Source: Neisseria musculi | GTDB lineage: Bacteria > Pseudomonadota > Gammaproteobacteria > Burkholderiales > Neisseriaceae | Direction of reading: 5' to 3' | Assembly: GCF_014297595.2 (NCBI RefSeq) | Contig: NZ_CP060414.2 | Location: forward strand, 1,612,001-1,676,000 | DNA: 64,000 nucleotides | In this document: positions 9,528 to 20,577 of the stretch, piece after piece | Numbering within the stretch: the stretch's first letter is position 1 | Layout of the letters: each line of letters opens with the position of its first letter | Notes under the pieces: model-generated | Told to the model about the DNA's origin: nothing | Database searches by the model: none | The model's input: only the letters and a program-made list of their open reading frames with translations | Translations under genes and position numbers: made by a program

Positions 9528-12383
9528 TCAATCCTCATATGCTTGCAGCGGCGGGCAGGTGCAGACTAGGTTTTTATCGCCGTAAACATCGTCCACCCGG
9601 TTGACACTCGGCCAGAATTTGTGTTCGCGCACATAAGGCAGCGGGAATACGGCAGTTTCGCGGCTGTAGGCGCGCTTCCATTCGCCGGCCACGTCATTGG
9701 CGGTGTGCGGTGCCTTCACCAGCGGGTTGTCGTCTTTCGGCCATTCGCCGTTCTGCACTTTCAGCACTTCCTGCTTGATGGCTTTCATGGCGGCGATAAA
9801 GCGGTCGAGTTCGGCTTTGCTCTCGCTCTCGGTGGGCTCGATCATCAGCGTGCCGGGCACGGGAAACGACACGGTGGGGGCGTGGAAACCGTAATCCATC
9901 AGACGTTTGGCGATGTCGGTTTCGGTGATGCCGCTCTCGGCTTTCAGCGGACGCAGATCAACGATGCACTCGTGCGCCACGCGGCCGTTTTTACCGGTGT
10001 AGAGAATCGGGTAGTCTTCGCTGAGCTTTTTCGCGACATAGTTGGCGTTCAAGAGCGCCCAACGGGTTGCCTGCTCCATGCCCTGTTTGCCCATCAGGGT
10101 GATATACATCCAAGTAATCGGCAGAATGCCGGCCGAACCGTAGGGCGCGGCGGAAACAGCGCCCATGCCTTCGGTTGCGCCTTCAACCGGCGTTACGGTG
10201 TGGCTGGGGACAAACGGGGCGAGATGGGCTTTCAGGCCGATGGGGCCCATGCCGGGGCCGCCGCCGCCGTGGGGGATGCAGAAGGTTTTGTGCAGATTCA
10301 TGTGCAGCACGTCTGCGCCCACTTCGGCAGGCTGCATGATGCCGATTTGGGCGTTCATGTTGGCACCGTCCATATACACCTGGCCGCCGTGGTCGTGAAT
10401 GATTCGGCAAATTTCGCGGATGCCTTCTTCATACACGCCGTGGGTGGAAGGATAGGTAATCATCAGCGCACCCAAATGCTCTTGGTGTTCGGCCGCTTTG
10501 GCTTTGAGGTCTTCGATATCGACATTGCCTTTTTCATCGGTTTTCACCACCACCACTTTCATACCCAGCATCGTGGCGGTGGCGGGGTTGGTGCCGTGGG
10601 CGGATTGGGGAATCAGGCATACGTTGCGGCTGCTTTGGCCGTTGGCTTCGTGGAAACGGCGGATAGACAGCAGGCCGGTATATTCGCCCTGCGCGCCGGA
10701 ATTGGGCTGAATCGACACCGCATCAAAGCCGGTAACGGCTTTGAGCTGTTGCTGCAAATCGTGCAGCAGTTGCTGGTAACCCTGCACTTGGTCTGCGGGA
10801 GCAAACGGGTGGATGTCGGCAAATTCGCGCCAGGTAACCGGCAGCATTTCGGCGGTGGCGTTGAGCTTCATGGTGCAGCTGCCCAGCGAAATCATGCTGC
10901 GGTTCATGGCCAGGTCGCGGTCTTCCAGTTTTTTCAGGTAGCGCAGCATTTCGTGTTCGGTGTGGTAGCAGTTGAACACTTCGTGGGTGAGAATGGCATC
11001 GCTGCGCAACAGGTTTTCCGGCAGGCATTGCGGCGCTTCGGCGGGCAGTGAGAGCGTGGATTGGCCTGTAAACAACGTATGCAGCACAGCCAAATCTTCG
11101 CGGCTGCTTTCTTCGTGGAAAGCGGCAGCCAGCACATTGTCGCCCGCGCGGCGCAGATTGAAGCCGGCGTTTAATGCGTTGCGGTAGATTTCGTCTGCCT
11201 TCTCGCTGCTGCCGCAATCCACCGCCACGGTGTCGAAAAACACTTCGTGCACCACTCTGAGGCCGTCTGAATTTTTCAGCGCGGCAGCAAACGCGGCGGC
11301 CAGCGCATGAATACGCCTGGCAATGCGCTTCACGCCTTCGGGGCCGTGGTAAACGGCATACATGCCGGCCAGATTGGCCAGCAGCGCCTGCGCGGTGCAG
11401 ATGTTGGAAGTGGCTTTTTCGCGGCGGATGTGCTGCTCGCGGGTGGAGAGTGCCATGCGCAGCGCGGGTTTGCCTGCCGCGTCTTTCGACACGCCGATGA
11501 TGCGCCCCGGAGCGGAGCGTTTGTATTCGTCTTTAAACGCAAAATAAGCCGCGTGCGGGCCGCCGAAGCCCATCGGCACACCGAAACGCTGGGTGCTGCC
11601 CAAGGCAATGTCGGCACCGATCTCGGCGGGAGACTTCAACAACACCAAACTCATCACATCGGCAGCCACCGCCACCACCGTGCCTTTTTCTTTCAGACGG
11701 CCGATAATCTCCTGCAAATCCACAACATCGCCGTCTTTGCCGGCATATTGGAACAGCGCGCCGAAAAAATCGCCTTCGGCAGCCGTCTGAATATCGCCCG
11801 CCACCAATTCGAAACCGAAATATTTGGCGCGGGTCTGCATCACGTCCAGCGTTTGCGGATACACGCGCCCGTCCACAAAGAAACGGTTGCTTTTCACTTT
11901 GCCCACGCGCTTGGCCATCGCCATTGCTTCGGCAGCGGCGGTGGCCTCATCGAGCAGTGATGCGCCGGCAGTGTCGAAACCGGTTAAATCCAGACACACT
12001 TGTTGGAAATTGAGCAGTGCCTGCAAACGCCCCTGTGCGATTTCGGCCTGATACGGCGTGTAGGCGGTGTACCAGCCGGGGTTTTCCAGCACGTTGCGCA
12101 GAATCACATTGGGCAGGCGGGTCGGGTAATAGCCCAGCCCGATATAGCTTTTGTTCACTTGGTTGCGCGCGGCAACTGCTTTGAGCTTGGCCAGCGCATC
12201 GGCCTCGGTGAGTGCTTCGGGCAGATTGAGTTCAGACGGCATCCGAATGCTCTCGGGAACAGTGTTGCCGATAAAGCCGGTCATATCTTTTTCACCCAAC
12301 GCAGAGAGCAGCGCGGCCTCATCGTTCAAGCTGAGATGGCGGCGGGAAAATTCGTTATTATCAAATAATTCGTTGAAATTCAT
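9528..12383 (-). CDS. gcvP: Glycine dehydrogenase (aminomethyl-transferring), P protein
   Basis: This 951-residue protein is full length for the homodimeric P protein of the glycine cleavage system, which decarboxylates glycine with PLP and hands the aminomethyl group to the H protein lipoyl arm. The PLP lysine lies in [20 protein letters not shown] (about residue 700). The start at 12383 has AAAGGAAA eight bases upstream and begins [16 protein letters not shown], as in homologues. gcvT and gcvH are not adjacent, as is usual in Neisseria. The 5' region lacks a recognisable glycine riboswitch. Confidence 0.97.
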   Translation of the reverse strand: MNFNELFDNNEFSRRHLSLNDEAALLSALGEKDMTGFIGNTVPESIRMPSELNLPEALTEADALAKLKAVAARNQVNKSYIGLGYYPTRLPNVILRNVLENPGWYTAYTPYQAEIAQGRLQALLNFQQVCLDLTGFDTAGASLLDEATAAAEAMAMAKRVGKVKSNRFFVDGRVYPQTLDVMQTRAKYFGFELVAGDIQTAAEGDFFGALFQYAGKDGDVVDLQEIIGRLKEKGTVVAVAADVMSLVLLKSPAEIGADIALGSTQRFGVPMGFGGPHAAYFAFKDEYKRSAPGRIIGVSKDAAGKPALRMALSTREQHIRREKATSNICTAQALLANLAGMYAVYHGPEGVKRIARRIHALAAAFAAALKNSDGLRVVHEVFFDTVAVDCGSSEKADEIYRNALNAGFNLRRAGDNVLAAAFHEESSREDLAVLHTLFTGQSTLSLPAEAPQCLPENLLRSDAILTHEVFNCYHTEHEMLRYLKKLEDRDLAMNRSMISLGSCTMKLNATAEMLPVTWREFADIHPFAPADQVQGYQQLLHDLQQQLKAVTGFDAVSIQPNSGAQGEYTGLLSIRRFHEANGQSSRNVCLIPQSAHGTNPATATMLGMKVVVVKTDEKGNVDIEDLKAKAAEHQEHLGALMITYPSTHGVYEEGIREICRIIHDHGGQVYMDGANMNAQIGIMQPAEVGADVLHMNLHKTFCIPHGGGGPGMGPIGLKAHLAPFVPSHTVTPVEGATEGMGAVSAAPYGSAGILPITWMYITLMGKQGMEQATRWALLNANYVAKKLSEDYPILYTGKNGRVAHECIVDLRPLKAESGITETDIAKRLMDYGFHAPTVSFPVPGTLMIEPTESESKAELDRFIAAMKAIKQEVLKVQNGEWPKDDNPLVKAPHTANDVAGEWKRAYSRETAVFPLPYVREHKFWPSVNRVDDVYGDKNLVCTCPPLQAYED

Positions 12384-12590
12384 GATGTTTCCTTTGCATG
12401 AAAAAGCAGCCTGAACGGCCTGCCGTTTGAACCGTGGCAATTTTAAACGCTTTTGCGGGTTTGATGGGGTTTTCTTAAACAGAAATTTCTGTGAATGGTT
12501 GCCATCGGCTTAATTATACGCACCCTGATTTATCAAGCCGTTGCAGGATAAAATCTTTAATGTTTTCCTTAAAAAAGATGCCGTAAAGAA

Positions 12591-12619
12591 AGAGGCCGTC
12601 TGAAATTCAGACGGCCTCT
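12591..12619. terminator. DUS-pair hairpin overlapping the lpxH stop
   Basis: Perfect 14-bp arms AGAGGCCGTCTGAA are separated by a single base. The lpxH stop codon is inside the hairpin, so the DUS itself encodes the last residues (EAV-stop). On the minus strand the stem is followed by a T-rich run, consistent with termination of lpxH. Confidence 0.75.
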
Positions 12620-13347
12620 GTTGTTAACGCCACTGTTTCCACTCCCGCCGGCGACACCTTCAAATAGCCGCCGCTGCCGCCGTGCCAGTCAGGCAAAACA
12701 TAGCGTTGCACCGTGCGGCCGTTGAAACCGTGTTGGTGCACCGCCGGCCGGTGGGTGTGGCCGTGGATAAGGGCTTGGGTTTGCGGGTGGTTGCTTAAGG
12801 CCGTCTGAACGCCCTGCCCGGTTACATCTGAAACAGGCGTTTGCCCCACGGCCTGCTTTTTCCGTTTGCTGGCGGCGCGGGCGGCGGCGGCAACACGGCG
12901 GCGCAAACCCTGCGGCAGGGCGTTCAGCAGTTGTTGCAGCCACGGTTGGCGGATAATGCGGCGGAAACGTTGGTAGGACAGGTCGCCGGTACACATTTCA
13001 TCGCCGTGGCTGATTAAATAATGTGTGCCGTAAAGCTCGATTTCGCAAATGTCGGGCAGCAACGTTATCCCCGCCCGTCGGGCATAATCCCGACCGAGCA
13101 GAAAATCGCGGTTGCCGCCAATGAAATACACCGGCGCACTTTGGCTGAAGGCTTTCAGCGCAGCGGCCGTCTGAACGGCGGCGGTGTCGGGCATATCGTC
13201 GCCCAGCCACACTTCAAACAAATCGCCGAGTATATACAGCGCATCCGCCCTGCCCTGCTGCGCCCGCAGAAATTGCAGAAACAGGCGGTTGAGCGCGGGG
13301 GTGTCGTCAGACAAATGCAGATCGGCGATAAACAGGGTTTGCGGCAT
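12607..13347 (-). CDS. lpxH: UDP-2,3-diacylglucosamine diphosphatase
   Basis: This 246-residue calcineurin-like phosphoesterase hydrolyses UDP-2,3-diacylglucosamine to lipid X in lipid A synthesis, at the cytoplasmic face of the inner membrane. All metal-site motifs are present: IADLHLSDD, LGDLFEVWLGDD, GGNRDFLLG, ISHGDEMC and LIHGHTHRPAVH. The C-terminus ends in residues encoded by a DUS. It lies head to tail after dapE with a 70-base gap. Confidence 0.96.
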   Translation of the reverse strand: MPQTLFIADLHLSDDTPALNRLFLQFLRAQQGRADALYILGDLFEVWLGDDMPDTAAVQTAAALKAFSQSAPVYFIGGNRDFLLGRDYARRAGITLLPDICEIELYGTHYLISHGDEMCTGDLSYQRFRRIIRQPWLQQLLNALPQGLRRRVAAAARAASKRKKQAVGQTPVSDVTGQGVQTALSNHPQTQALIHGHTHRPAVHQHGFNGRTVQRYVLPDWHGGSGGYLKVSPAGVETVALTTEAV

Positions 13348-13417
13348 GGCTGGGCATCGGTTTGGTTTGTTCAGACGGCATCATAACGGATTTGTGCCGT
13401 TCTATAAAACCCGCTGT

Positions 13418-14710
<1,293 letters not shown>

Positions 14711-15067
14711 TTACAGGGTAAACGTTACCCGGTCGCTGCGCAGTGCGCTGCCCAGCTCGCCTTCGATCAGAATTTTGGTTTGCAGGCAGATTTCGTCTGC
14801 GTCAAAAGCCAGCCCCACGCCCTTGGGGCGGTGGGCAGACGTGCGCGCGGGGTTGATCCATGCCACTTTGGTGCGCAGGAATTTTTTGCCGGGGTGGTCG
14901 GTGAGCTCCAAAGCCAGCAGCACTTCATCGCCCAGCGAAAAAATATCATCGGTGGGCACAAACAGGCCGCCGTGTTCGAGAAACGGCATATAGCTGTTGT
15001 AGAGTGCGGTTTTTTCACGCAGCTGCAGCGCCATCATGCGGCCGGGCAGATCTTGGGGGGTGTTCAT
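14711..15067 (-). CDS. pilZ: PilZ-domain type IV pilus protein
   Basis: This is a 118-residue PilZ protein (MNTPQDLPGRMMALQLREKT). It sits directly after holB, the position of the founding pilZ gene in Pseudomonas and Neisseria. This class is needed for type IV pilus assembly and is the variety that often does not bind c-di-GMP: the N-terminal RxxxR motif of binding PilZ domains is absent. Type IV pili also drive DNA uptake, which links it to comEC and the DUS. The start has GGGAAAA upstream. Confidence 0.9.
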   Translation of the reverse strand: MNTPQDLPGRMMALQLREKTALYNSYMPFLEHGGLFVPTDDIFSLGDEVLLALELTDHPGKKFLRTKVAWINPARTSAHRPKGVGLAFDADEICLQTKILIEGELGSALRSDRVTFTL

Positions 15068-15099
15068 CGTTGGTTTTCCCTTTTGTTAGTGTCAGGTAG

Positions 15100-16077
15100 T
15101 TATTTGTTTTGCCAGAATTCGAGATAATCGGCCAGCAAACTTTCAATCTGCATTTTAACACTCAGCGTGTGGTATCCGTAAGGACTTAAGCGGTTCAGCC
15201 GGCCTGCAAGCGTAAACAGCGCCGCGCCGGATGTGCGCCTGCCCGTTTGCGCCGATGCCTGCGCGTGTTGCGGATAATACAGCGGCGGCATCTGCTGTTG
15301 CGCCAAACCCACATCGAGCAGCCATTTGTGCAGCCAGTCGAGAAAAACGGCCAGCGGCTGCTTGTGTTTGTCGAACTCGGCGGCATAGTCGAGTATCGCC
15401 AGCAGGCGCGGGACGGCCAACAGTTCGAGCAGCGATTCGCGCAGTTTGTCGAGCTCGGGCCGGTGCTCGAACAGGGGTGCGCCGCCGTGGAAAGCCAGCA
15501 GGTTTTCGGCATTATCGGTTTCCTGCTGCTGCAAATATCGCAAGGCTTCTTCGTGAGAAGGCGGCGGCAGCACCATCTGGCGGCAGCGGCTTTTGATGGT
15601 GGGCAGCAGCTTGTCGCGCGCATGGGTAACCAGCAGAAACAACACGTTTTCAGGCGGCTCTTCCAATGCTTTCAACAGGCCGTTGGCGGCCTGGAGGTTC
15701 ATGCTTTCGGCAGGGTGCACCAACACAATGCGCCGCCCGCCGCGCACGGAAGTGAGATGGATGTTATCGACCACTTCTCGCACGGCATCGATTTTAATCT
15801 GCAGCAATTTGCGCCCCGCCGTTTCGCCATCGGGGATTTCGGGGGTGAGTTCGTAAAAATCGGGGTGGCTGTTTTGCACAAACAGATGACACGAGGGGCA
15901 AACGCCACAAAAACCGCCGGCCGCATCAGGCTGCTCGCACAGCAGGGCTTGGGCAGTATAGCGGGCAAAGGCAGTTTTGCCGGTGTTTGGCCTGCCGATA
16001 AACAGCCAGGCGTTGGGCAGGCTGCTGCGGTGCCGGGCAAGCTGCCGCCATTGGGTTTGGTGCCAGGGGTAAATCAT
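15100..16077 (-). CDS. holB: DNA polymerase III subunit delta prime
   Basis: This is a 325-residue clamp-loader subunit of replicative DNA polymerase III. The AAA+ core shows FIGRPNTGKTAFARY (P-loop position), zinc-module cysteines C...CGVCPSC at about residues 47-62, and LLKALEEPPENVLFLL followed by IKSRCRQM (the SRC motif). It is followed by pilZ after 32 bases, and the two are probably one transcript. Confidence 0.94.
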   Translation of the reverse strand: MIYPWHQTQWRQLARHRSSLPNAWLFIGRPNTGKTAFARYTAQALLCEQPDAAGGFCGVCPSCHLFVQNSHPDFYELTPEIPDGETAGRKLLQIKIDAVREVVDNIHLTSVRGGRRIVLVHPAESMNLQAANGLLKALEEPPENVLFLLVTHARDKLLPTIKSRCRQMVLPPPSHEEALRYLQQQETDNAENLLAFHGGAPLFEHRPELDKLRESLLELLAVPRLLAILDYAAEFDKHKQPLAVFLDWLHKWLLDVGLAQQQMPPLYYPQHAQASAQTGRRTSGAALFTLAGRLNRLSPYGYHTLSVKMQIESLLADYLEFWQNK

Positions 16078-16173
16078 AAAAGTAAAAACACGGAAAACGG
16101 CCGCAAAGCAGGCATTATACCGCTTTCAGACGGCCTTGATTCTGCTAAAATGCGCTTTAATCCAAAAACCTTT

Positions 16174-16209
16174 TTTTCAGACGGCCTAACCGATGCGGCC
16201 GTCTGAAAA
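16174..16209. terminator. DUS-pair hairpin between holB and queH
   Basis: TTTTCAGACGGCC and GGCCGTCTGAAAA arms enclose about 9 bases. It lies 19 bases before the queH start, so it may be a hairpin in the queH leader as well as a DUS pair. A further single DUS is at 16126-16135. Confidence 0.55.
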
Positions 16210-16227
16210 TCTTTCAACGGCGGCAAC

Positions 16228-16911
16228 ATGAACCACAACAAACCCGAAGTAACCCCCATCGAACGCCCCATACTCACCCCGCCGGGCGGCGGCAGAAAAG
16301 TGCTGCTGCACTCCTGCTGCGCCCCCTGTTCGGGCGAAGTGATGGAAGCCATGCTCGCCAGCGGCATCGACTACACCATCTTCTTCTACAACCCCAACAT
16401 CCACCCGAAAAAAGAATACGAAATCCGCAAAAACGAAAACATTGCTTTTGCCCAAAAACACAATATTCCCTTTATCGATGCCGATTACGATGTCGATAAC
16501 TGGTTCGAGCGCGCCAAAGGCATGGAAATGGATCCCGAGCGCGGCCGCCGCTGCACCATGTGTTTCGATATGCGTTTCGAGCGCGCCGCCCTCTATGCCC
16601 ACGAACACGGCTTTCCCGTGTTTACCAGCTCGCTGGGCATCTCACGCTGGAAAAACATGAGCCAAATCAACGACTGCGGCCACCGCGCCGCCGCGCCCTA
16701 CAACGATGTGGTGTATTGGGACTTCAACTGGCGCAAAGGCGGCGGCAGCGCGCGCATGATCGAAATCAGCAAGCGCGAACATTTCTACCAGCAGGAATAC
16801 TGCGGCTGCGCCTATTCGCTGCGCGACACCAACCGCCACCGCAAATCGCAAGGCCGTGCGCCGGTTAAAATCGGCGTGAAATATTACGGTGGCAAAGAAG
16901 AAAACGATTAA
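16228..16911 (+). CDS. queH: Epoxyqueuosine reductase QueH
   Basis: This 227-residue protein belongs to the QueH (former DUF208) family, which reduces epoxyqueuosine to queuosine in tRNA and replaces QueG. The iron-sulfur and metal ligand cysteines are visible as [12 protein letters not shown] (about residues 27-38), [12 protein letters not shown] and [13 protein letters not shown] short ribosome site precedes the ATG. It is cytoplasmic, with no operon partner. Confidence 0.94.
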   Translation: MNHNKPEVTPIERPILTPPGGGRKVLLHSCCAPCSGEVMEAMLASGIDYTIFFYNPNIHPKKEYEIRKNENIAFAQKHNIPFIDADYDVDNWFERAKGMEMDPERGRRCTMCFDMRFERAALYAHEHGFPVFTSSLGISRWKNMSQINDCGHRAAAPYNDVVYWDFNWRKGGGSARMIEISKREHFYQQEYCGCAYSLRDTNRHRKSQGRAPVKIGVKYYGGKEEND

Positions 16912-17781
16912 ACCCGATAAAGTCGCAAAGTTGTTTACACTTTGGGTTTCTGCCTGAATGCCCGTTTGGGGATTTGATGGTTGTTAAGCATACCCAAAGA
17001 CACTGCCGGGCTGTGCAGCTCTTGATGCCCGACAATCGCGAAACCACCGTTTCGGGCAAACAAAATCCGTTCGGTATACTTTTAAAATATAAACAACCCT
17101 GCCTTTTCCAACGGTTTCAACCCTTTTTCTGCCGGTGGGCGGAACATTCCGACAGGCCGTCTGAAAGATACTTCAAAAAAAGATACTTCAAAAACCGGCG
17201 GGATTACGCCTGCACGGAGATACAGCGGCCTTGCCGGGCCAATAACGGCAATCAGGGGTTTCAGACGGCCTGATGCAGCTGCGGCAGATTTGGCCGAACC
17301 TGCCGCCACGCCCGGCCGTCTGAAGCTCTGTTTTTCCCGCCTAACGGTTTCTCCGATGCCCCCGCGCCGTCTGCTTTGCCCGGATACTAGGCTTTTTATC
17401 AGGCGCACACGGGGGGAGCTTTGCAAAATCCTAAAAACCCACAAGAAATCATCTGCCGTTATTCCTGCGCGGGCAGGAAGCCAAACGTTGCGCATCTCAA
17501 TATTTGAAGCCTTGCAAAGCTAATGGCGATAATCAAACGTTTCAGACGGCCTGAACGAATTTTGCAAAAGTCTCTATTTGTTTTTAACCGATGCTTCAAT
17601 ATTCCCCCGGATTTCCACCCCGAAAGTGGCAGTATTTCATTCTTTCAGACGGCCTCAGAGTTGCTTTTGCAGAAACAGCGGGTTGTTTTAAAAATTTTTT
17701 AAAAATCAAAAAACACCCGGACAGCGGGCAATGCTGGTCGGGTGTCGGTAAAAACACTTCGGCAGGCGTTGTGTCAAACGC
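16912..17781. other. Gene-free stretch with a dispersed repeat and dRS3-like element
   Basis: About 870 bases with no supported gene. Positions about 16925-17120 resemble the non-coding repeat at 28750-28966, sharing TTGTTTACACTTT, a TTTCTGCC-GAA-CCCGTTT stretch, and TAAACAACCCTGCCTTTTCCAA. A dRS3-like palindrome ATTCCTGCGCGGGCAGGAAG is at 17461-17480. Single DUS copies are near 17157, 17262, 17315, 17541 and 17645. Confidence 0.6.
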
Positions 17782-18354
17782 TTATTTTACGGGGCAGTCT
17801 ATGCGCGAAAGAAGGTCTGCCGCATAGGTTTGAAACTGCGTTTGCGCCCGCTTTCCTGCCGCAAGGAGTTTGCCGGCATCGCTGCCGGCAGCGTACCGCT
17901 CGGCATATTGCAGGCCGGTAAAGCCGCACGGGCTTTGCCGGTAATGCATAAGGTTTACTTCATGGTCTTTAAAATGCGGGTGCCTTTTTTTCGGCAGATA
18001 TACCACCGTAACCTGCAAAGCGTTTTTCTGCGGCACGATTTCATAACGGGCATGCTCATGTTTGAGCTGCTGTGTCATGGCATCGGCAAACGTGTCGAGT
18101 GCTACCTTGCCTGTCTGCTTATGCAGGGTTATCAGTTTTTTCCATTGGTAGCCTTGTTCGCCCTCGCGGTAATATTCGGCCTGTGTTTCGTTGCGGCCTT
18201 GCAAGCGGTAGGTTTCGCCCCGGTATTGGATTTGGCGGGGAATATCGGAAGGTGCCTGCGTTTGCTCGGGCAAAGTGATGGTGGTTGTGTGCCCGCCCAG
18301 GCATCCGCTTAACGCGAACAATGTGGTTGCAAGTAGAAAAAAGGATTTGTTCAT
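17782..18354 (-). CDS. Putative lipoprotein, function unknown
   Basis: A 190-residue protein starting MNKSFFLLATTLFALSGCLG, a clear lipoprotein signal with lipobox LSGC, so it is expected in the cell envelope. The start at 18354 is supported by GGAGG ten bases upstream; a longer frame would add 19 residues ahead of the signal. The body is hydrophilic (YRGETYRLQGRNETQAEYYR, VVYLPKKRHPHFKDHE) with two further cysteines near the C-terminus that could form a disulfide. I do not recognise a named domain. Confidence 0.8.
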   Translation of the reverse strand: MNKSFFLLATTLFALSGCLGGHTTTITLPEQTQAPSDIPRQIQYRGETYRLQGRNETQAEYYREGEQGYQWKKLITLHKQTGKVALDTFADAMTQQLKHEHARYEIVPQKNALQVTVVYLPKKRHPHFKDHEVNLMHYRQSPCGFTGLQYAERYAAGSDAGKLLAAGKRAQTQFQTYAADLLSRIDCPVK

Positions 18355-18443
18355 ATCGGGTTGCCTCCGTTGGTTAAAAAATATCGGCATCTGTTTTTCA
18401 GACGGCCTCACGCGTGTTCCGCCATCTTACGGCCTGCATCGTT

Positions 18444-18578
18444 TTACATGTATGCGCTGTGATTGAGCTTCAAATAGCCCTCCACAACACAGCTGCGGTT
18501 TTCTGCCGCGCCGGCCAAGTCTGCGGCAAATAAAAGAACCAGCACAAAGGGGTTAATGGTTTTTGCTGTTTCAGACAT
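18444..18578 (-). CDS. Possible small secreted peptide, 44 residues
   Basis: The frame begins MSETAKTINPFVLVLLFAAD and has a hydrophobic segment followed by AGAAENRSC. GAGGGAAAG is well spaced before the ATG. It sits between the lipoprotein and the broken DUF1176 gene on the same strand. Nothing beyond signal-like composition and the ribosome site supports it. Confidence 0.35.
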   Translation of the reverse strand: MSETAKTINPFVLVLLFAADLAGAAENRSCVVEGYLKLNHSAYM

Positions 18579-18667
18579 GGCTTTCCCTCGGCGGTGTTCA
18601 TATGGAAACCAATATGTTGTGTTTGAAAACAACGGTTAAAGAGCAAACAAGATATTTGCCGGTATGG

Positions 18668-19728
18668 CTATTTTGAGGTTTCTACCACTTCTGTAACACA
18701 ATACGGCATTTCCCATGCGCCGCCGGGGAAGCCTTTGCACATTCCGTGATATGCAAAATAAACGCGCTCGAAAGTCTGCCCGTTGTAGCGGTGGGTTTCC
18801 CGGGTCCAACAATCGCCGATACCGCGCCCTTTCATATAGCCGGTAAGCGTGCCCGATTGGGCGGCATAATCGTTTAATTCAAAACCTTCTCCTGCTACGC
18901 TGTGAATATGGGTGATCAGTTTTGTTCAATCTCTGCTGAAAATGCCGTAATAATTGGCACCGTTATAAGCCGCCTGCCAGCAGCTTCTTTCAACCAGCAC
19001 CTGTTTTTCGGAAAGCGGATAAACCGTATAAGGCTCATTTGTTGCCGAACAAGGGACGTTTGGGTTGCTGTTTGAAAAATATTTTCCGACCGCTTTGTCG
19101 ATTAGGGCATATTCCCTGCTGCCTTTGCGCGGCTTTTGCTTCACAGGGATAACGGGGCGGACAACGGGCAGTTGGGATTTTGCCGCAGTGCGGCTGTTGC
19201 AGCCGCGCTGTATCGGGGCATCGGGCACATCATAACACCCTTGCAGCTCGTCCATTTTCAGCAGGGTTTCCCGCGCGCCTTCAGGAGATAAGTTCCAAAC
19301 ATTGCCGTCTGCCCCTTTAAACACAACTGCGGCATTTTTATTGCGCAAAGCGGCCAGCAGGGTATCGGCCTGCTTCGGCGAGAGCGGCCGCACAATACCG
19401 GTTTTCAACGAAAAATCAAATTTTCCCAAAGGCCTGCCGTTTACATACAATATGCCGCCGGTCCCTTCTCCAACGGGAACAATACTGAGCTTCGCATCTG
19501 CCGCTCTGCCTGCCCCTGCTTTGCGGGTAAACAGAACCGAAACGGGGTTGTCGCTCTCGTCCGACTGATACCCGGCCGCGCGGCAGGTGCCGCCGTTATC
19601 GCAAACCGATTCCCAATCTTTTTCTGTAAACCAATTGCCGTGATCATCTCCTGCGTACGCCAAATCAGCGGCCAACGCGCAAGAGACGGAAAAGCCGTCA
19701 TCACAGCAAGCAGTAAGTGTTTTTTCAT
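18668..19728 (-). pseudogene. DUF1176 family protein, broken by a frameshift and a nonsense codon
   Basis: The start at 19728 (MKKHLLLAVMTAF, GGGGGGA ribosome site) begins a signal peptide that moves out of frame in a run of four Ts near 19680. One more T would give MKKHLLLAVMTAFSVSCALA and join the DUF1176 body. That body runs (AGDDHGNWFTEKDWESVCDN and onward) to a TGA at 18926-18928. The same frame continues past TGA for about 85 codons to TAG at 18668 with the family C-terminus, including GIGDCWTRETHRYNGQTF and KGFPGGAWEMPYCVTE. TGA could derive from CGA (Arg). DUF1176 proteins are periplasmic and uncharacterised. Confidence 0.85.
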
Positions 19729-19870
19729 ATATCAATCCCCCCATCAGCAGAAACATTAAACCGGCCGACATGAAAACCTGCGCATCGGACACCGTGCCCG
19801 TTTGCCAGGCTCTGCTGCCATCCTTTTCATTTGAAAAATTTTTCCGTGCAGGCAAATAGGGTAACCCTGC

Positions 19871-20521
19871 CTACACCGCCCTATCCGTGTAAAGCGGCAC
19901 CCCGGCGGCAGCGGCCATATTGTCCGCATAAGCCCTCAATTCCGGCGGCAGCACCAGCCCGCGCACCACCGTTAAATTACGCAGCAGCGGGAAAACGTGG
20001 ATGTCTTCCATGCCCAAACCCGCGCCGTTCAAATGGTGCCTGCCCGCAACCTGCCGCTCCAAACCGGCCAAATCGGTATGCAGGGTGTGCAGATATTCAC
20101 CGGTTTTCGCCAGATTTCCGGTAAAACTGCCGATATCGGCTTCTTTTTTATGAACGAAATAATCCACCGCACTCTGCGCGGCAAATTCGGGCAGCCCGAT
20201 CTGCACCATACGCGGCTGCACCAGTTTGTTGATATAGGAGCCCGTCTTATCCAGCCAAGCCTGCACTTGGGGGCGGATTTCTTCTTTCAGACGGCCTTTC
20301 CCCGCCAAACCATCAACATAACGCACAATATCCAAGCTTTCACCCATATACGAGCCATCGGGTTTTTGCAGTATCGGCACCTGCTTGGCACCTATCATGC
20401 CGACAGGGGTGGCTTCGTCATCGTTTGCCAGCACGATTTCTTCTGCCGCCAAGCCGCGCAGGCCGAAAATCATGCGGGCACGCACGCAGAAGGGGCAATG
20501 ATCGTAAATATAGAGTTTCAC
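19871..20521 (-). CDS. grxB: Glutaredoxin 2
   Basis: This is a 216-residue GrxB with a GST-like fold. The N-terminal thioredoxin-like domain has the redox motif CPFC (YDHCPFCVRARMIFGLRG), followed by KQVPILQ and the glutathione-contacting GESLDIVRY; the C-terminal helical domain follows. It is cytoplasmic and reduces disulfides with glutathione. The length matches the E. coli protein. Confidence 0.94.
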   Translation of the reverse strand: MKLYIYDHCPFCVRARMIFGLRGLAAEEIVLANDDEATPVGMIGAKQVPILQKPDGSYMGESLDIVRYVDGLAGKGRLKEEIRPQVQAWLDKTGSYINKLVQPRMVQIGLPEFAAQSAVDYFVHKKEADIGSFTGNLAKTGEYLHTLHTDLAGLERQVAGRHHLNGAGLGMEDIHVFPLLRNLTVVRGLVLPPELRAYADNMAAAAGVPLYTDRAV

Positions 20522-20577
20522 GGCAGTTTTCCTATTTTTCTATTTGCGGCCACATCCCCAAAGGCCGTCTGAAAACC

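Noticed and set aside
9621..11051. Long open frame (476 codons) antisense to gcvP
   Set aside because: It is a complementary-strand shadow of a GC-rich gene. It has no ribosome site and His/Gly/Val-rich composition typical of reversed codons.
12384..12590. Possible glycine riboswitch upstream of gcvP
   Set aside because: The conserved glycine aptamer core and tandem arrangement could not be found; only a DUS hairpin and A/T-rich sequence are present.
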